Assembly: GCF_902833225.1 (NCBI RefSeq)
Contig: NZ_CADFEI010000001.1
Span: 62,001 to 126,000 of the forward strand
From: Burkholderia sp. BCC1644
GTDB taxonomy: Bacteria > Pseudomonadota > Gammaproteobacteria > Burkholderiales > Burkholderiaceae
Length of the DNA stretch: 64,000 bases
Direction: 5' to 3'
Position numbers and translations under genes: made by a program. The notes beneath the pieces were generated by a model that saw only the letters and a program-made list of their open reading frames with translations, was not told the DNA's origin and ran no database searches. Positions 20,103 through 28,842 of this stretch are shown here, one piece after another; within the stretch, counting starts at the first letter, position 1, and every line of letters starts with the position of its first letter.

Positions 20103-20866
20103 CGTGCGGCTCCTGCGGTGGTGCGTTGAATCAGGGGGAGGATCTCTTGCGTGGCGCGAGCGACGTCGTTCGGGAAGTCGATCTCGATCCACGGCGAGCC
20201 GGTGACGTCGGCCACGTCGAACGAGTGACCGCCTTCGAGCAGCAGGTCGCGCACGGCTTCCTCGTGCGGCATGTTCGCGCGGCCGCTGTCGACGTAACCC
20301 GCGACGATCGTCGCGAGGCGGCGCGCGGTGCCTTCGGTGAAGCGGAAGAAGCCGACCGATTCGCCGATCGTGTCGTAGTCGAGATCGACCGCGAGCTGCT
20401 TGCGCAGTTCGACCGGTACGCCGTTCTTCAGGCACAGCTTGACGGGCTCGTCGCCGGCCTCGAAGTCGCGGTCGATCAGCAGGCGGTCGACTGCCTTGTC
20501 GGAATCGGCCACCAGCGCGTGCAGGATGTTCTCGTCGTACAGCACGTCCGCGTCCATCAGCAGCACGTCGCCGCCGCGCGTCATCGCATCGGCGACGGTA
20601 TGCACGGTCAGCACGCTGCCGAGGTCGTAGCGGTCGTTGATCACGATCTCGGCCTGGCGGCCGAGGCGCTTCAGTTCCTGCTCGACCGTCTCGTGCTGAA
20701 AGCCGAGCCCGAGCACGATCTCGTCGACGCCGGCGGCGTCGAGTACGCGCAGATGGCGCTCGAGCAGCGAAACGTCGTCAAAGCGCAGCAGGCACTTCGG
20801 GAACTGCGCTTCGGGCGGTTGTTGCAGGCGCAAGCCGAGGCCTGCCGCAAGAATGATGGCTCGCAT
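20099..20866 (-). CDS. LicC/PntC-like nucleotidyltransferase
   Basis: A 255-residue sugar-nucleotidyltransferase-fold protein beginning [14 protein letters not shown], an intact nucleotide-binding loop with the Arg that the fused domain lacks, followed by [21 protein letters not shown] (metal-binding Asp pair) and the C-terminal [13 protein letters not shown] typical of phosphocholine/AEP cytidylyltransferases. The likely reaction is CTP + AEP (or a derivative) to CMP-AEP + PPi. The neighbours support phosphonate activation, but the nucleotide and substrate cannot be read from the sequence. ATG at 20866 is chosen over 20881 because MRAIILAAG is the normal start. Its stop overlaps the aepX start by four bases. 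Confidence 0.88.
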   Translation of the reverse strand: MRAIILAAGLGLRLQQPPEAQFPKCLLRFDDVSLLERHLRVLDAAGVDEIVLGLGFQHETVEQELKRLGRQAEIVINDRYDLGSVLTVHTVADAMTRGGDVLLMDADVLYDENILHALVADSDKAVDRLLIDRDFEAGDEPVKLCLKNGVPVELRKQLAVDLDYDTIGESVGFFRFTEGTARRLATIVAGYVDSGRANMPHEEAVRDLLLEGGHSFDVADVTGSPWIEIDFPNDVARATQEILPLIQRTTAGAAR

Positions 20867-20901
20867 GGGTTCTCCAACCAAAAAGCCGGCGATCTGAACG
20901 A

Positions 20902-21903
20902 TCAGTCGGCGAGCGGCTGCGGCGCACGGCGCCGCTGCCAGTTTCTTTCACTGAAATGCAGATAGAGCAGGCCGGGCAGGCCGAGCGCGAGTTCGCGCGC
21001 ACGCTTCGCGAGCGACAGCGCGAGCGCCGCGTCGGGCGGCAGTCCGACCAGCGGGGCGAGCAGCAGGTAGCCGCCTTCCTGCGCGCCGAGCGAGCCCGGA
21101 ATCGCGAAGGCCGCGCCGCGGATCGCTTGACCGACGCTTTCCAGCAGGAGCGCATCGAGCCAGCTCACCGGGTGCCCGAGGAAGTGCAGCGCGAGCCACA
21201 CTTCCGCGGTGCCGACGATCCAGCCGACGAGGCTCAACGCGAATGTTTTCGCGACCTTCGCGCGATCGCGGTACAGCGCGCCGACCGCGTCGTCGATCGC
21301 ATCGGCACGCGTCGCCAGCGACGACCAGTCGCGCGGGCCGAGCAGCTTCGACGCGAGGCGCAGGCCGCGGCCGAACAGCCCGCGCCGCTGCGCGGCATAG
21401 AACAGCAACGCAAGCGCGCCGAGCACGCCGGTCGCGATCAGCGCGGGCGTGCGCAGGTGCGCGACCGACTCGTGCGTCGCGTACAGGCTGAATGCGGCGA
21501 TGCCGATCAACGCGAACGCCATCTGCGCGAGCGCCTGCATCGTCGTGCTGACGGTCACGGCGGCGGCCGCGTCGGCCATCCGCGTGCCGCGCTGCGCGAG
21601 GTGGCGCACCATCAGCACGGGGCCGCCGATCTGCCCGGCGGGCAGCAGGCTGTTCACCGATTCGCCGACCCAGCGCGCGCGCAGCGCGTTGCCGAGCTCG
21701 GCGCCCGGCTGGCCGCGGCGGAACATCACGGAGATCGCGATGGCGTCGATCACGAGCGGCACGACGTGGAACGCCGCGACGAGCGCGAGGCCCCAGCCGG
21801 CCGCGAGGAACGTGGACGCGACCGCGCCGACGCCCTGCCAGGCAAGGAGTGCGATGAAGAGTGCCGTCCCGAGGGACAGCAGGATGAGGCCCGCGCGCGT
21901 CAT
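20902..21903 (-). CDS. Flippase-like (UPF0104/HpnL) membrane protein
   Basis: A 333-residue membrane protein with about eight hydrophobic segments, starting MTRAGLILLSLGTALF. The text WVGESVNSLLPAGQIGGPVL and RGAAFAIPGSLGAQEGGYLLL is characteristic of the lysylphosphatidylglycerol-synthase transmembrane/flippase-like family (HpnL, TIGR03476/UPF0104). In other loci such proteins accompany unusual lipids and are thought to help move them across the membrane. Here it sits between a dioxygenase and a nucleotidyltransferase, so movement of a phosphonate-headed lipid is a reasonable inference. Its ATG overlaps the dioxygenase stop by four bases (21900-21903); the longer open frame upstream overlaps that gene and is rejected. 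Confidence 0.9.
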   Translation of the reverse strand: MTRAGLILLSLGTALFIALLAWQGVGAVASTFLAAGWGLALVAAFHVVPLVIDAIAISVMFRRGQPGAELGNALRARWVGESVNSLLPAGQIGGPVLMVRHLAQRGTRMADAAAAVTVSTTMQALAQMAFALIGIAAFSLYATHESVAHLRTPALIATGVLGALALLFYAAQRRGLFGRGLRLASKLLGPRDWSSLATRADAIDDAVGALYRDRAKVAKTFALSLVGWIVGTAEVWLALHFLGHPVSWLDALLLESVGQAIRGAAFAIPGSLGAQEGGYLLLAPLVGLPPDAALALSLAKRARELALGLPGLLYLHFSERNWQRRRAPQPLAD

Positions 21904-22709
21904 GACCCGGTCGTGCGCCGCGTGGCCAGTTGCTTGAACACCTGGCGGAAACCGAAATACGCGATCGCGTCCTTCATGTTCGAGATGAAGCGCTTCCACG
22001 GCCGCATGCCGGGGTTCGTCACGTATTCGAAAGTGAGCGACACGCGCATCTCGTTCTGGCCGAGCGGCGTGATGCGGTGACGCAGCTTGTCGCCGTCGAA
22101 CAGCACGATGCCGCCGTCGGCGATCTGCACCGAGCCCGGTTCGTCGGCCACGTCCGGGTTGCGCGTGTGCAGCTCGTAGTCGAGCCGGCACGACGATTCG
22201 TCGATCACGCCGATCAGCAGCGTATAGCGGCGGCCGTCGTAGTAGGACGTGTCGTAATGCCAGCCGATGTGGTCGCCGGGCTTCGTGTAGTAATACAGCG
22301 CGTAGGCGTGCGGATCGTCGTCCGGCGACAGCATCAGCTTGTCGCCCGTGACTTTCTCGAGGAAGGAGATGAGTGCCTTCGAGCGATACAGTTCGGCGAT
22401 GTACGGCGCCTGCTCGTCGATCGTATGGCGGCTCACGCTGCCGCCCTGCTTGTGGCCGGGCAGGTAATTGCGGTTCAGGCCGGCCTGCATCGCGCGGGCC
22501 GCCGCCGCGAGCTTCGCGTGCGCGTCGGCCGGCAGGAATGCGTCGAGGTACAGGAACGAGCCCTGGCGCGTGTAGTCGCCGCGCAGGCGGTCGAGGTCGA
22601 GCTGGCCGACGCTGTCGGCCACGGTGCGATCGGGGTCGGCCGCGGCCGCGCGCACGGGCGCGGGGCGTGCCGGGCTCAGCACGGAGTCGTCGCGCGTGCT
22701 AGGAGTCAT
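21900..22709 (-). CDS. Fe(II)/2-oxoglutarate-dependent oxygenase, HxD type
   Basis: A 269-residue protein of the non-haem iron fold. Residues about 130-230 carry the iron triad His151 and Asp153 in GWHYDTSYY and His211 in DKLRHRITP, plus Arg222 for 2-oxoglutarate. The surrounding text (SRHTIDEQAPYI, YALYYYTKPGDHIG) resembles the BesD/HalD group, but halogenases have Gly in place of the Asp; with Asp153 present, hydroxylation is expected. In this operon the likely substrate is AEP, CMP-AEP or the AEP-lipid, giving for example a 1-hydroxy-AEP headgroup; this is inferred from context. Both ends overlap the neighbours in ATGA. Confidence 0.88.
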   Translation of the reverse strand: MTPSTRDDSVLSPARPAPVRAAAADPDRTVADSVGQLDLDRLRGDYTRQGSFLYLDAFLPADAHAKLAAAARAMQAGLNRNYLPGHKQGGSVSRHTIDEQAPYIAELYRSKALISFLEKVTGDKLMLSPDDDPHAYALYYYTKPGDHIGWHYDTSYYDGRRYTLLIGVIDESSCRLDYELHTRNPDVADEPGSVQIADGGIVLFDGDKLRHRITPLGQNEMRVSLTFEYVTNPGMRPWKRFISNMKDAIAYFGFRQVFKQLATRRTTGS

Positions 22710-23386
22710 TTGGAAGCCTGGATTTCAGTAGGGTTCTGCGGGGTGTTGCCACGGCGGACGATACGCCACCAGTCGATCACGACCCATGCGGCGAACAGCG
22801 GGGCGCCGATGGACGCCGCGAGCAGGAACGGCTCGACGCCGTCGACGAGCGTCACGATCGGCAGCAGGTACAGCACGTCTTCGGTTTCGAAGCCGCCGGC
22901 GAACGCCTGCTTGGTGCCGGCCTTGCCGGCGATCGATTCGATCCGCATGCGCAGGAAGAAGATCAGCGCGACGGCCGCGCCGGCCACCGCGCCGAGCAGC
23001 ACCGGCGACGCGGCCATCTGGCCGCCCTGGGCGACGATGCCGAGGCCCATGCTGACGAACAGCGCGACCGTCACGAGCGCATCGGCCGCGAGGTCGTAAA
23101 AATGCCCGATCTTGCTGGACTTGCCGCTGATGCGCGCGAGTTCGCCGTCGGTGTGGTCGACGAAGTTCGACAGCACGATCAGGAACGCGCCCGCATTGCT
23201 CCAGCCGAAGCCGCCGTGCGCAAGGCACCAGGCGCCGGCGAGGCCGATCAGCAGACGAAGGGTGGTGAGGTGATTCGGGGTGACCGGCGTATCGACGAGC
23301 GGTCGGACAAGCGAGCGCGCGAGCCGCGCATCCCAGGTGCGTGGCAGGGGGGGCTCGGCGCGTGTGGCGGTTTTTCTTTGGTCCAT
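22706..23386 (-). CDS. CDP-alcohol phosphotransferase family membrane protein
   Basis: A 226-residue membrane enzyme with about five or six helices. Residues 80-102 match the family signature D-G-x2-A-R-x8-G-x3-D-x3-D without a mismatch (DGELAR, Gly94, Asp98, Asp102). These enzymes move a phospho-group from a CMP-linked donor to an alcohol. As the first gene of a phosphonate operon with two nucleotidyltransferases, it probably transfers AEP from CMP-AEP to diacylglycerol or another membrane alcohol, making a phosphonolipid. The acceptor is not known. There is no good ribosome site before the ATG and the predicted promoter is very close, so the message may be nearly leaderless. Confidence 0.92.
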   Translation of the reverse strand: MDQRKTATRAEPPLPRTWDARLARSLVRPLVDTPVTPNHLTTLRLLIGLAGAWCLAHGGFGWSNAGAFLIVLSNFVDHTDGELARISGKSSKIGHFYDLAADALVTVALFVSMGLGIVAQGGQMAASPVLLGAVAGAAVALIFFLRMRIESIAGKAGTKQAFAGGFETEDVLYLLPIVTLVDGVEPFLLAASIGAPLFAAWVVIDWWRIVRRGNTPQNPTEIQASK

Positions 23387-23404
23387 CGGCGAAATATATA
23401 CGGA

Positions 23405-23434
23405 ATTGTAATTTGTTGCTTTTTATTCGATCAA
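23405..23434 (-). promoter_or_regulatory. Promoter of the phosphonate operon
   Basis: Minus-strand -35 TTGATC (23429-23434), 18-base spacer and -10 TACAAT (23405-23410), in an AT-rich patch just before the first gene (ATG at 23386). The predicted leader is only about 10-12 bases long. TATATT at about 23392-23397 is an alternative -10. Confidence 0.6.
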
Positions 23435-24051
23435 TGTCCTGACATACGGGAGTGTTACCGCGTCTTGCGCATATCGGCCGGTCGAAACCGGATGCGCGAA
23501 AAGGCGGGCGATCGGGACGGCAAACGGCGCGGCCGGGCCCGTCTTCCAGTGTGGTTCGCGTCACGCGGCTGTCAAGGACGGACGGGCCTCGCAGGCCGAT
23601 GCGGCGAAGATTTTCGAGCGACGCGGCGGGCCGTGCGCAGCGCATGCGACGTTGATGTCGGTCAGGTCCGGCAAAGCCGCATCGGGCGACAATTGGCCGC
23701 GTCGCACCGTGATCGACCATTGCCGATCGCCGAGCGGCAAATTTCAATGAAAATCCGCCGATTGATTCGCGAGGGTTGGCGATCCGGGGCCGGTCAATCG
23801 TTCCGATGCTTTCGTGCACCTTTCGTGTGCAACCGGGCGCGTGCGGATCGCCTGTCACAGAACGGTCGTTCGATACCCGGCATATTCGGTAAGGATCTTT
23901 TGCATCCAGCGGACATTTCGCGGCGATGGCCTCTGCGATACTCCGACCATGCCTGTGGTGCCGGCCGCCCCGCGCGGCCCCAAGGGCTTCATGTCGCTCA
24001 GGAGACACCCCCCGCGACGTCAACGACCGACCCAAGCGTCAGAAACCAGCC
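23435..24051. other. Long intergenic region without a gene
   Basis: About 620 bases between the phosphonate operon promoter and the CoA transferase. Open frames here are Arg/Ser/Pro-rich and look like shadows. The region must carry the CoA-transferase promoter; no RNA gene or repeat could be identified by eye. Confidence 0.45.
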
Positions 24052-25566
24052 ATGTCTTCATCACGCATCCTCGCTCCCGCCCTGCGTTCGCTCGTCCGCA
24101 CCGCCGACGAAGCCGCCGCGCTGATCCGTCCCGGCATGACCGTCGCCATGAGCGGCTTCACCGGTTCGGGCTATCCGAAGGCCGTACCGGCCGCGCTTGC
24201 CACCCATATCGACGCGGCGCACGCGCGCGGCGAGGACTTCCGGATCAACGTGCTGACCGGCGCGTCGACCGCGCCGGAACTCGACGGCGCGCTCGCCCGC
24301 ACCAACGGCATCTCGATGCGGCTGCCGTACCAGTCCGACCCGACGCTGCGCGACAAGATCAACAGCGGCGAAGTCGATTACCAGGACGTCCACCTGAGCC
24401 ACGTCGCGCAGTACGCGTGGTTCGGGCTGTACGGCGATCTCGACGTCGCGATCGTCGAAGTCGCGGGCATCCGCGAGGACGGGCTGCTGATCCCGTCCGC
24501 GTCGATCGGCAACAACAAGACCTGGCTCGAACGCGCGAAGCACGTGATCCTCGAAGTGAATGCGCGCCAGCCGCTCGGCCTCGACGGGATGCACGACATC
24601 TATTACGGCACCGCGCTGCCGCCGCACCGCAAGCCGATTCCGCTGACGAAGAGCGACGACCGGATCGGCGAGCCGTACCTGCGCTGCCCGGCCGACAAGA
24701 TCGTCGCGATCGTCGAGACCGACGCGCCGGACCGCAGCAACGCGTTCTCCGCGCCGGACGAGACGTCGAAGCAGATCGCGCTGCAGCTGATCGACTTCCT
24801 GCGCCACGAAGTGAAGCGCGGCCGCCTGCCGGAAAACCTGCTGCCGTTGCAGTCGGGCGTCGGCAACATCACGAACGCGGTGCTCGCGGAACTCAGCTCG
24901 GCCGGCTTCTCGAACCTGACGGCCTACACCGAAGTGATCCAGGACGCCATGCTCGACCTGCTCGACGACGGCACGCTGAGCTTCGCGTCGGCCACCGCGC
25001 TGTCGCTGAGCCCGGCCGCCGTGCAGCGCTTCGCCGACGAAATCGCGACGTTCCGCGAGAAGATCGTGCTGCGCCCGCAGGAGATCAGTAACCATCCGGA
25101 GCTCGTGCGCCGCCTCGGCTGCATCGCGATGAACGGCATGATCGAGGCCGACATCTACGGCAACGTGAACTCGACGCACGTGATGGGCACGAAGATCCAG
25201 AACGGCATCGGCGGCTCGGGCGACTTCGCGCGCAACGGCTACCTGTCGTGCTTCATGTCGGCGAGCACCGCGAAGGGCGGCGCGATCTCGCGGATCGTGC
25301 CGATGGCGAGCCACGTCGACCATACCGAGCACGACGTCGCGGTCGTCGTCACCGAGCAGGGCCTGGCCGACCTGCGCGGCCTGTCGCCGAAGCAGCGCGC
25401 ACGCAAGGTCATCGCGACCTGCGCGCATCCCGACTACCGGCCGATGCTCGAGGACTACTTCGAGCGCGCGTCGCACGAGAGCTTCGGCAAGCACACGCCG
25501 CACCTGCTCGCCGAAGCGCTGTCGTGGCACGAGCGCTACGTGCGGACCGGCACGATGAAGGTCTGA
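24052..25566 (+). CDS. Acetyl-CoA hydrolase/transferase (succinate CoA transferase type)
   Basis: A 504-residue class I CoA-transferase of the Cat1/AarC group, which typically swaps CoA between succinyl-CoA or propionyl-CoA and acetate or succinate. The start SRILAPALRS, MSGFTGSGYPKAVP, SVGVGNITNAV-like text (read QSGVGNITNAVLAEL) followed by YTEVIQDAMLDL, where the catalytic Glu of AarC lies, and HVMGTKIQNGIGGSGDFARN all fit. Length matches the family (about 500). ATG at 24052 gives the normal N terminus; the frame is open upstream but unlike the family. It stands alone, divergent from the phosphonate operon, so a direct role in that pathway is not indicated. Confidence 0.93.
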   Translation: MSSSRILAPALRSLVRTADEAAALIRPGMTVAMSGFTGSGYPKAVPAALATHIDAAHARGEDFRINVLTGASTAPELDGALARTNGISMRLPYQSDPTLRDKINSGEVDYQDVHLSHVAQYAWFGLYGDLDVAIVEVAGIREDGLLIPSASIGNNKTWLERAKHVILEVNARQPLGLDGMHDIYYGTALPPHRKPIPLTKSDDRIGEPYLRCPADKIVAIVETDAPDRSNAFSAPDETSKQIALQLIDFLRHEVKRGRLPENLLPLQSGVGNITNAVLAELSSAGFSNLTAYTEVIQDAMLDLLDDGTLSFASATALSLSPAAVQRFADEIATFREKIVLRPQEISNHPELVRRLGCIAMNGMIEADIYGNVNSTHVMGTKIQNGIGGSGDFARNGYLSCFMSASTAKGGAISRIVPMASHVDHTEHDVAVVVTEQGLADLRGLSPKQRARKVIATCAHPDYRPMLEDYFERASHESFGKHTPHLLAEALSWHERYVRTGTMKV

Positions 25567-25603
25567 CGTTTCGGCTTGCGACGGGCGTGCGCCCGTCGCG
25601 TCG

Positions 25604-27133
25604 TCAATCCATCGCCGCGTGCGCGACGTCGACGCTCGCCGCTTTCTGCGGCGGGCGGATCAGCAGCAACAGCGGAATCATCAGCAGCGTCGCGACGAAC
25701 ATCAGCTTGAAGTCGTTCAGGTACGCGATCATCGTCGCCTGCTGGTTGATCGTGCGGTCGAGCAGCGCGATGTCGAGGCGGCTGCCGGCCATCGCCTGCA
25801 CGGCCGGGTTGAACGGCGTGATGTGGGTCGCTAGATCGGCGTGCGCGACCTGCGTATTGCGCGTCATCAGCGTCTGCACGATCGAGATGCCGATACTGCT
25901 GCCGATGTTGCGCATCAGGCTGTAGGTGGCCGTGCCGTCCGCGCGCAGGTCGGGCGGCAGCGTCGAGAACGACAGTGCGCTCAACGGCACGAACACGAGC
26001 CCCAGCCCGAAGCCCTGGACCACGCCCGGCCACACGATGTCCGATTCCGACAGCACGACCGTGTACTGCATCATCTGCCACAGCGCCAGCGCGGAAATCG
26101 ACAGCCCGGCGAGCAGCAGCATCCGCGCATCGACGTATTTCAGCAGCCTGCCGACGAACAGCATCGCGATCATCGTGCCGGCGCCGCTCGGCGCGGTGAC
26201 GAGGCCCGTCGTCGCGACCGGGTAGCCCATCAGGTTCTGCAGCATCGGCGGCAGCAGCGCGCGTGTCGCGTACAGCACCGCGCCGACGACGAAGATGAAC
26301 AGCGTGCCCGTCGCGAAGTTCGGGTCGCGCAGCAGTTCCGACTTGAAGAACGACGCCTTGCCGACGGTCGCCGTATGCACGAGGAAGAACGCGAAGCTGA
26401 GCGCTGCGAGAAGCGCTTCGATACGGATTTCGTACGACCCGAACCAGTCGAGCTGTTCGCCGCGGTCGAGCATCGCCTGGAACGCGCCGATCGCGAGCGC
26501 CAGCGTCGCGAAGCCGAACGCATCGAATTTCACGTGCGGGCGCGGCGCGCGCGCCGGCAGGAAGGTCATCACGCCCGCGAGCGCGAACGCGCCGATCGGC
26601 ACGTTGATGAAGAACACCCAGCGCCAGTTGTAGCTGTCGGTGAGCCAGCCGCCGAGCGTCGGGCCGAGGATCGGGCCGACCATCACGCCCATCCCCCAGA
26701 TCGCCATCGCCTGGCCTTGTTTCTCGCGCGGGTTGATGTCGAGCAGGATCGACTGCGACAGCGGCACCAGCGCGGCGCCGAATACGCCCTGCAGCAGCCG
26801 CGCGCCGACGATCTGCACGAGCGTCTCGGACAGCCCGCACAGCGCCGACGCGACCGTGAAGCCCGCGATCGACACGATCAGCAGCCGCTTGACGCTCAGC
26901 CGGTCGGACAGCCAGCCGGTGAGCGGCGTCGCGATCGCCGCGGCGACGATATAGGAGGTCAGCACCCACGTGATTTCGTCCTGCGACGCGGACAGCGTGC
27001 CCTGCATGTGGGGCAGTGCGACGTTCGCGATCGTGCTGTCGAGGGTCTGGATCAGCGTGGCGAGCATGATCGACAGGGTCAGCATCGGCCGGTTCAGGGC
27101 GGGCGAGGCGGGGGCGTCGGCGGCGGGGTTCAA
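25604..27133 (-). CDS. DHA2-family MFS efflux transporter
   Basis: A 509-residue, 14-helix drug/proton antiporter of the EmrB/QacA group. Motif A-like text GWLSDRLSVKRLL, ATLIQTLDSTIANVALP in helix 1 and MGVMVGPILGPTLGGWL (motif C, antiporters) are clear. The start is a TTG at 27133 preceded by GGAGA at good spacing; the next Met is 16 codons in and would cut into the pre-helix segment. The divergent MarR regulator at 27269 very probably controls it through the dyad at 27189-27202. No membrane-fusion partner (EmrA-like) is adjacent, so it may act alone or with a distant one. Confidence 0.93.
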   Translation of the reverse strand: MNPAADAPASPALNRPMLTLSIMLATLIQTLDSTIANVALPHMQGTLSASQDEITWVLTSYIVAAAIATPLTGWLSDRLSVKRLLIVSIAGFTVASALCGLSETLVQIVGARLLQGVFGAALVPLSQSILLDINPREKQGQAMAIWGMGVMVGPILGPTLGGWLTDSYNWRWVFFINVPIGAFALAGVMTFLPARAPRPHVKFDAFGFATLALAIGAFQAMLDRGEQLDWFGSYEIRIEALLAALSFAFFLVHTATVGKASFFKSELLRDPNFATGTLFIFVVGAVLYATRALLPPMLQNLMGYPVATTGLVTAPSGAGTMIAMLFVGRLLKYVDARMLLLAGLSISALALWQMMQYTVVLSESDIVWPGVVQGFGLGLVFVPLSALSFSTLPPDLRADGTATYSLMRNIGSSIGISIVQTLMTRNTQVAHADLATHITPFNPAVQAMAGSRLDIALLDRTINQQATMIAYLNDFKLMFVATLLMIPLLLLIRPPQKAASVDVAHAAMD

Positions 27134-27188
27134 GCAGGTGTCTCCGTGGGGCGGTCGCCGTGGGCGGCGATCCGGTATGGCTCAAATT

Positions 27189-27202
27189 ATAAGCACGCTT
27201 AT
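27189..27202. promoter_or_regulatory. MarR-type operator between efflux pump and marR
   Basis: ATAAGC-AC-GCTTAT, a perfect 6-bp dyad with two central bases, with a further half-site GCTTAT at 27212-27217. On the minus strand the same bases contain TATAAT-like -10 hexamers for the transporter, so repressor binding would block polymerase. Confidence 0.7.
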
Positions 27203-27268
27203 TATATAGCCGCTTATCGCCGGGGCGCGAGCCGCGGCCCGCTGGCGGCTTGACCCTATAATCGGCTG

Positions 27269-27709
27269 ATGGACAAGACCTACGAGAACCGGATCGGCTA
27301 CCTGATCGCCGACGTGGCCCGCCTGAACGGACGCCTGTTCGACCGGCGCGCGAAGCGCATCGGGCTGACGCGGGCGCAAAGCCGCGTGCTCGCGTACCTG
27401 ACGTGGAAGGGCGAGATGAACCAGGCGCGCCTGGCCGAATGGCTCGAGATCACGCCGATCTCGCTGACGCGCCTGCTCGACCGGATGGAAGGCTATGGCT
27501 GGATCGAACGCATCGCGAACGACGACGACCGGCGCGCGTTCGTGATCCGCCTGACCGACAAGGCGCGCGAGATCTTTCCGCAGATGCTGGAAGTGGGCGA
27601 TACCGTCGCCGACGACGGGCTGCGCGGCTTCACGCCCGACGAGCGCGATACGCTGGTGCGGCTGCTCGGGCGGGTGCGCCACAACCTGATCGACTGCGGC
27701 GGCGAGTGA
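27269..27709 (+). CDS. MarR family transcriptional regulator
   Basis: A 146-residue winged-helix regulator. Helix text LTRAQSRVLAYLTWKG, the recognition region MNQARLAEWLEITPISLTRL and the wing RIANDDDRRAFVIRLTDKA are typical of MarR proteins that respond to phenolic or cationic compounds. It is divergent from the DHA2 pump with 135 bases between, containing the operator above; autorepression and repression of the pump are expected. ATG at 27269 is well placed after the promoter region. Confidence 0.93.
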   Translation: MDKTYENRIGYLIADVARLNGRLFDRRAKRIGLTRAQSRVLAYLTWKGEMNQARLAEWLEITPISLTRLLDRMEGYGWIERIANDDDRRAFVIRLTDKAREIFPQMLEVGDTVADDGLRGFTPDERDTLVRLLGRVRHNLIDCGGE

Positions 27710-27765
27710 CGCGGGCGACCGTTCGGGCGCACCGTTTGCAACCATAAAAAAGAGAACGCTGAGAG

Positions 27766-28836
27766 ATGACCCAGGCACGACGAATCGGCCGGAAGACCCG
27801 CATTGCGATCCTCATCGCGCTCGCACTGATACTGATCCTCGGGAGCGGCGTTGTCTGGCTCGCGCACGACGATGCACCCGAGACGTTCGACGCAGCGATG
27901 GCAAAGGCGCAGCGCGGCGACGTGGACGGCGAATTCAACGTGGGGCTCAGGTACGAGCACGGCGACGGCGTCGAGCGGAATCCCGTCGAAGCCGCGAAGT
28001 GGTACAGGCGGGCCGCCGATCACGGCGATGCATCTTCGCAGAACAATCTCGGCACGCTTTACGAAACCGGCGTCGGCGTGACGCAAAGCCGTTCGGAGGC
28101 CTTGAACTGGTACCGGCGCGCGGCCGCGCAAGGCAATGCGAATGCATGGTGCAATCTCGGCCGCGCGTACGAGGACGGCGAAGGCGTGCCGCGGGATCGT
28201 ACGGAAGCGGTGCGGCTCTACCGGCTTGCGGCCGACCAGGGGCTGGCCAGGGGGCAGCTGTACCTGGCGATGATGTACGACGCCGGCACCGGCGTGCCGC
28301 AGGATTTCGCGGAAGCCGCCAAATGGTACCGGCGCTCGGCGGACCAGGGCGATCCGCAGGCGCAGAACAGCCTCGGCTACCTGTACGACACCGGGCATGG
28401 CGTGAAGCAGAGCGACACCGAGGCGTTCAAGTGGTATCGGCTCGCCGCGGAACAGGGCAACGCGAACGCGCAGAACAATCTCGGCCTGATGTATGAAAAC
28501 GGGCAGGGTGTGCACGAGGACGACGCCGAAGCGGCGAGCTGGTACCGGCTCGCGGCGGCGGGGGGCGTCGGGAGCTCGCTGTTCCGGCTGGGCATGCTGT
28601 ACTACGTGGGCAGCGGCGTCGACCGCGATCCGATCGCCGCGAATGCGCTTTTCGGTCTGGCTGTCGCAGCCGGCAACACGCGCGCACAGGCCTATCTCGA
28701 TCAGGGCGCGAAGCTTACGGCGCCGGCCGATATCGAGAAAGCCGCGCGGCTGCGGGCCGCGATGAGCCAGCCGGGCAAACTGCTCGACGCGCTCGACCAT
28801 TACGAGGCAACCGCGCAACGAAGCGATGACGGCTGA
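27766..28836 (+). CDS. Membrane-anchored Sel1-repeat protein
   Basis: A 356-residue protein with one N-terminal membrane helix (IAILIALALILILGSGVVW, residues 13-31) and a periplasmic solenoid of about seven Sel1-like repeats from residue 40 to 320. Each has the pattern A-xx-G-x-xxxQ-x-LGxxYxxGxGVxxDxxEAxxWYRxAA. Such solenoids bind partner proteins; no partner is evident. It starts 57 bases after marR, which may allow read-through. The ribosome site (GAGAG) is fair. Confidence 0.9.
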   Translation: MTQARRIGRKTRIAILIALALILILGSGVVWLAHDDAPETFDAAMAKAQRGDVDGEFNVGLRYEHGDGVERNPVEAAKWYRRAADHGDASSQNNLGTLYETGVGVTQSRSEALNWYRRAAAQGNANAWCNLGRAYEDGEGVPRDRTEAVRLYRLAADQGLARGQLYLAMMYDAGTGVPQDFAEAAKWYRRSADQGDPQAQNSLGYLYDTGHGVKQSDTEAFKWYRLAAEQGNANAQNNLGLMYENGQGVHEDDAEAASWYRLAAAGGVGSSLFRLGMLYYVGSGVDRDPIAANALFGLAVAAGNTRAQAYLDQGAKLTAPADIEKAARLRAAMSQPGKLLDALDHYEATAQRSDDG

Positions 28837-28842
28837 TGCCCG

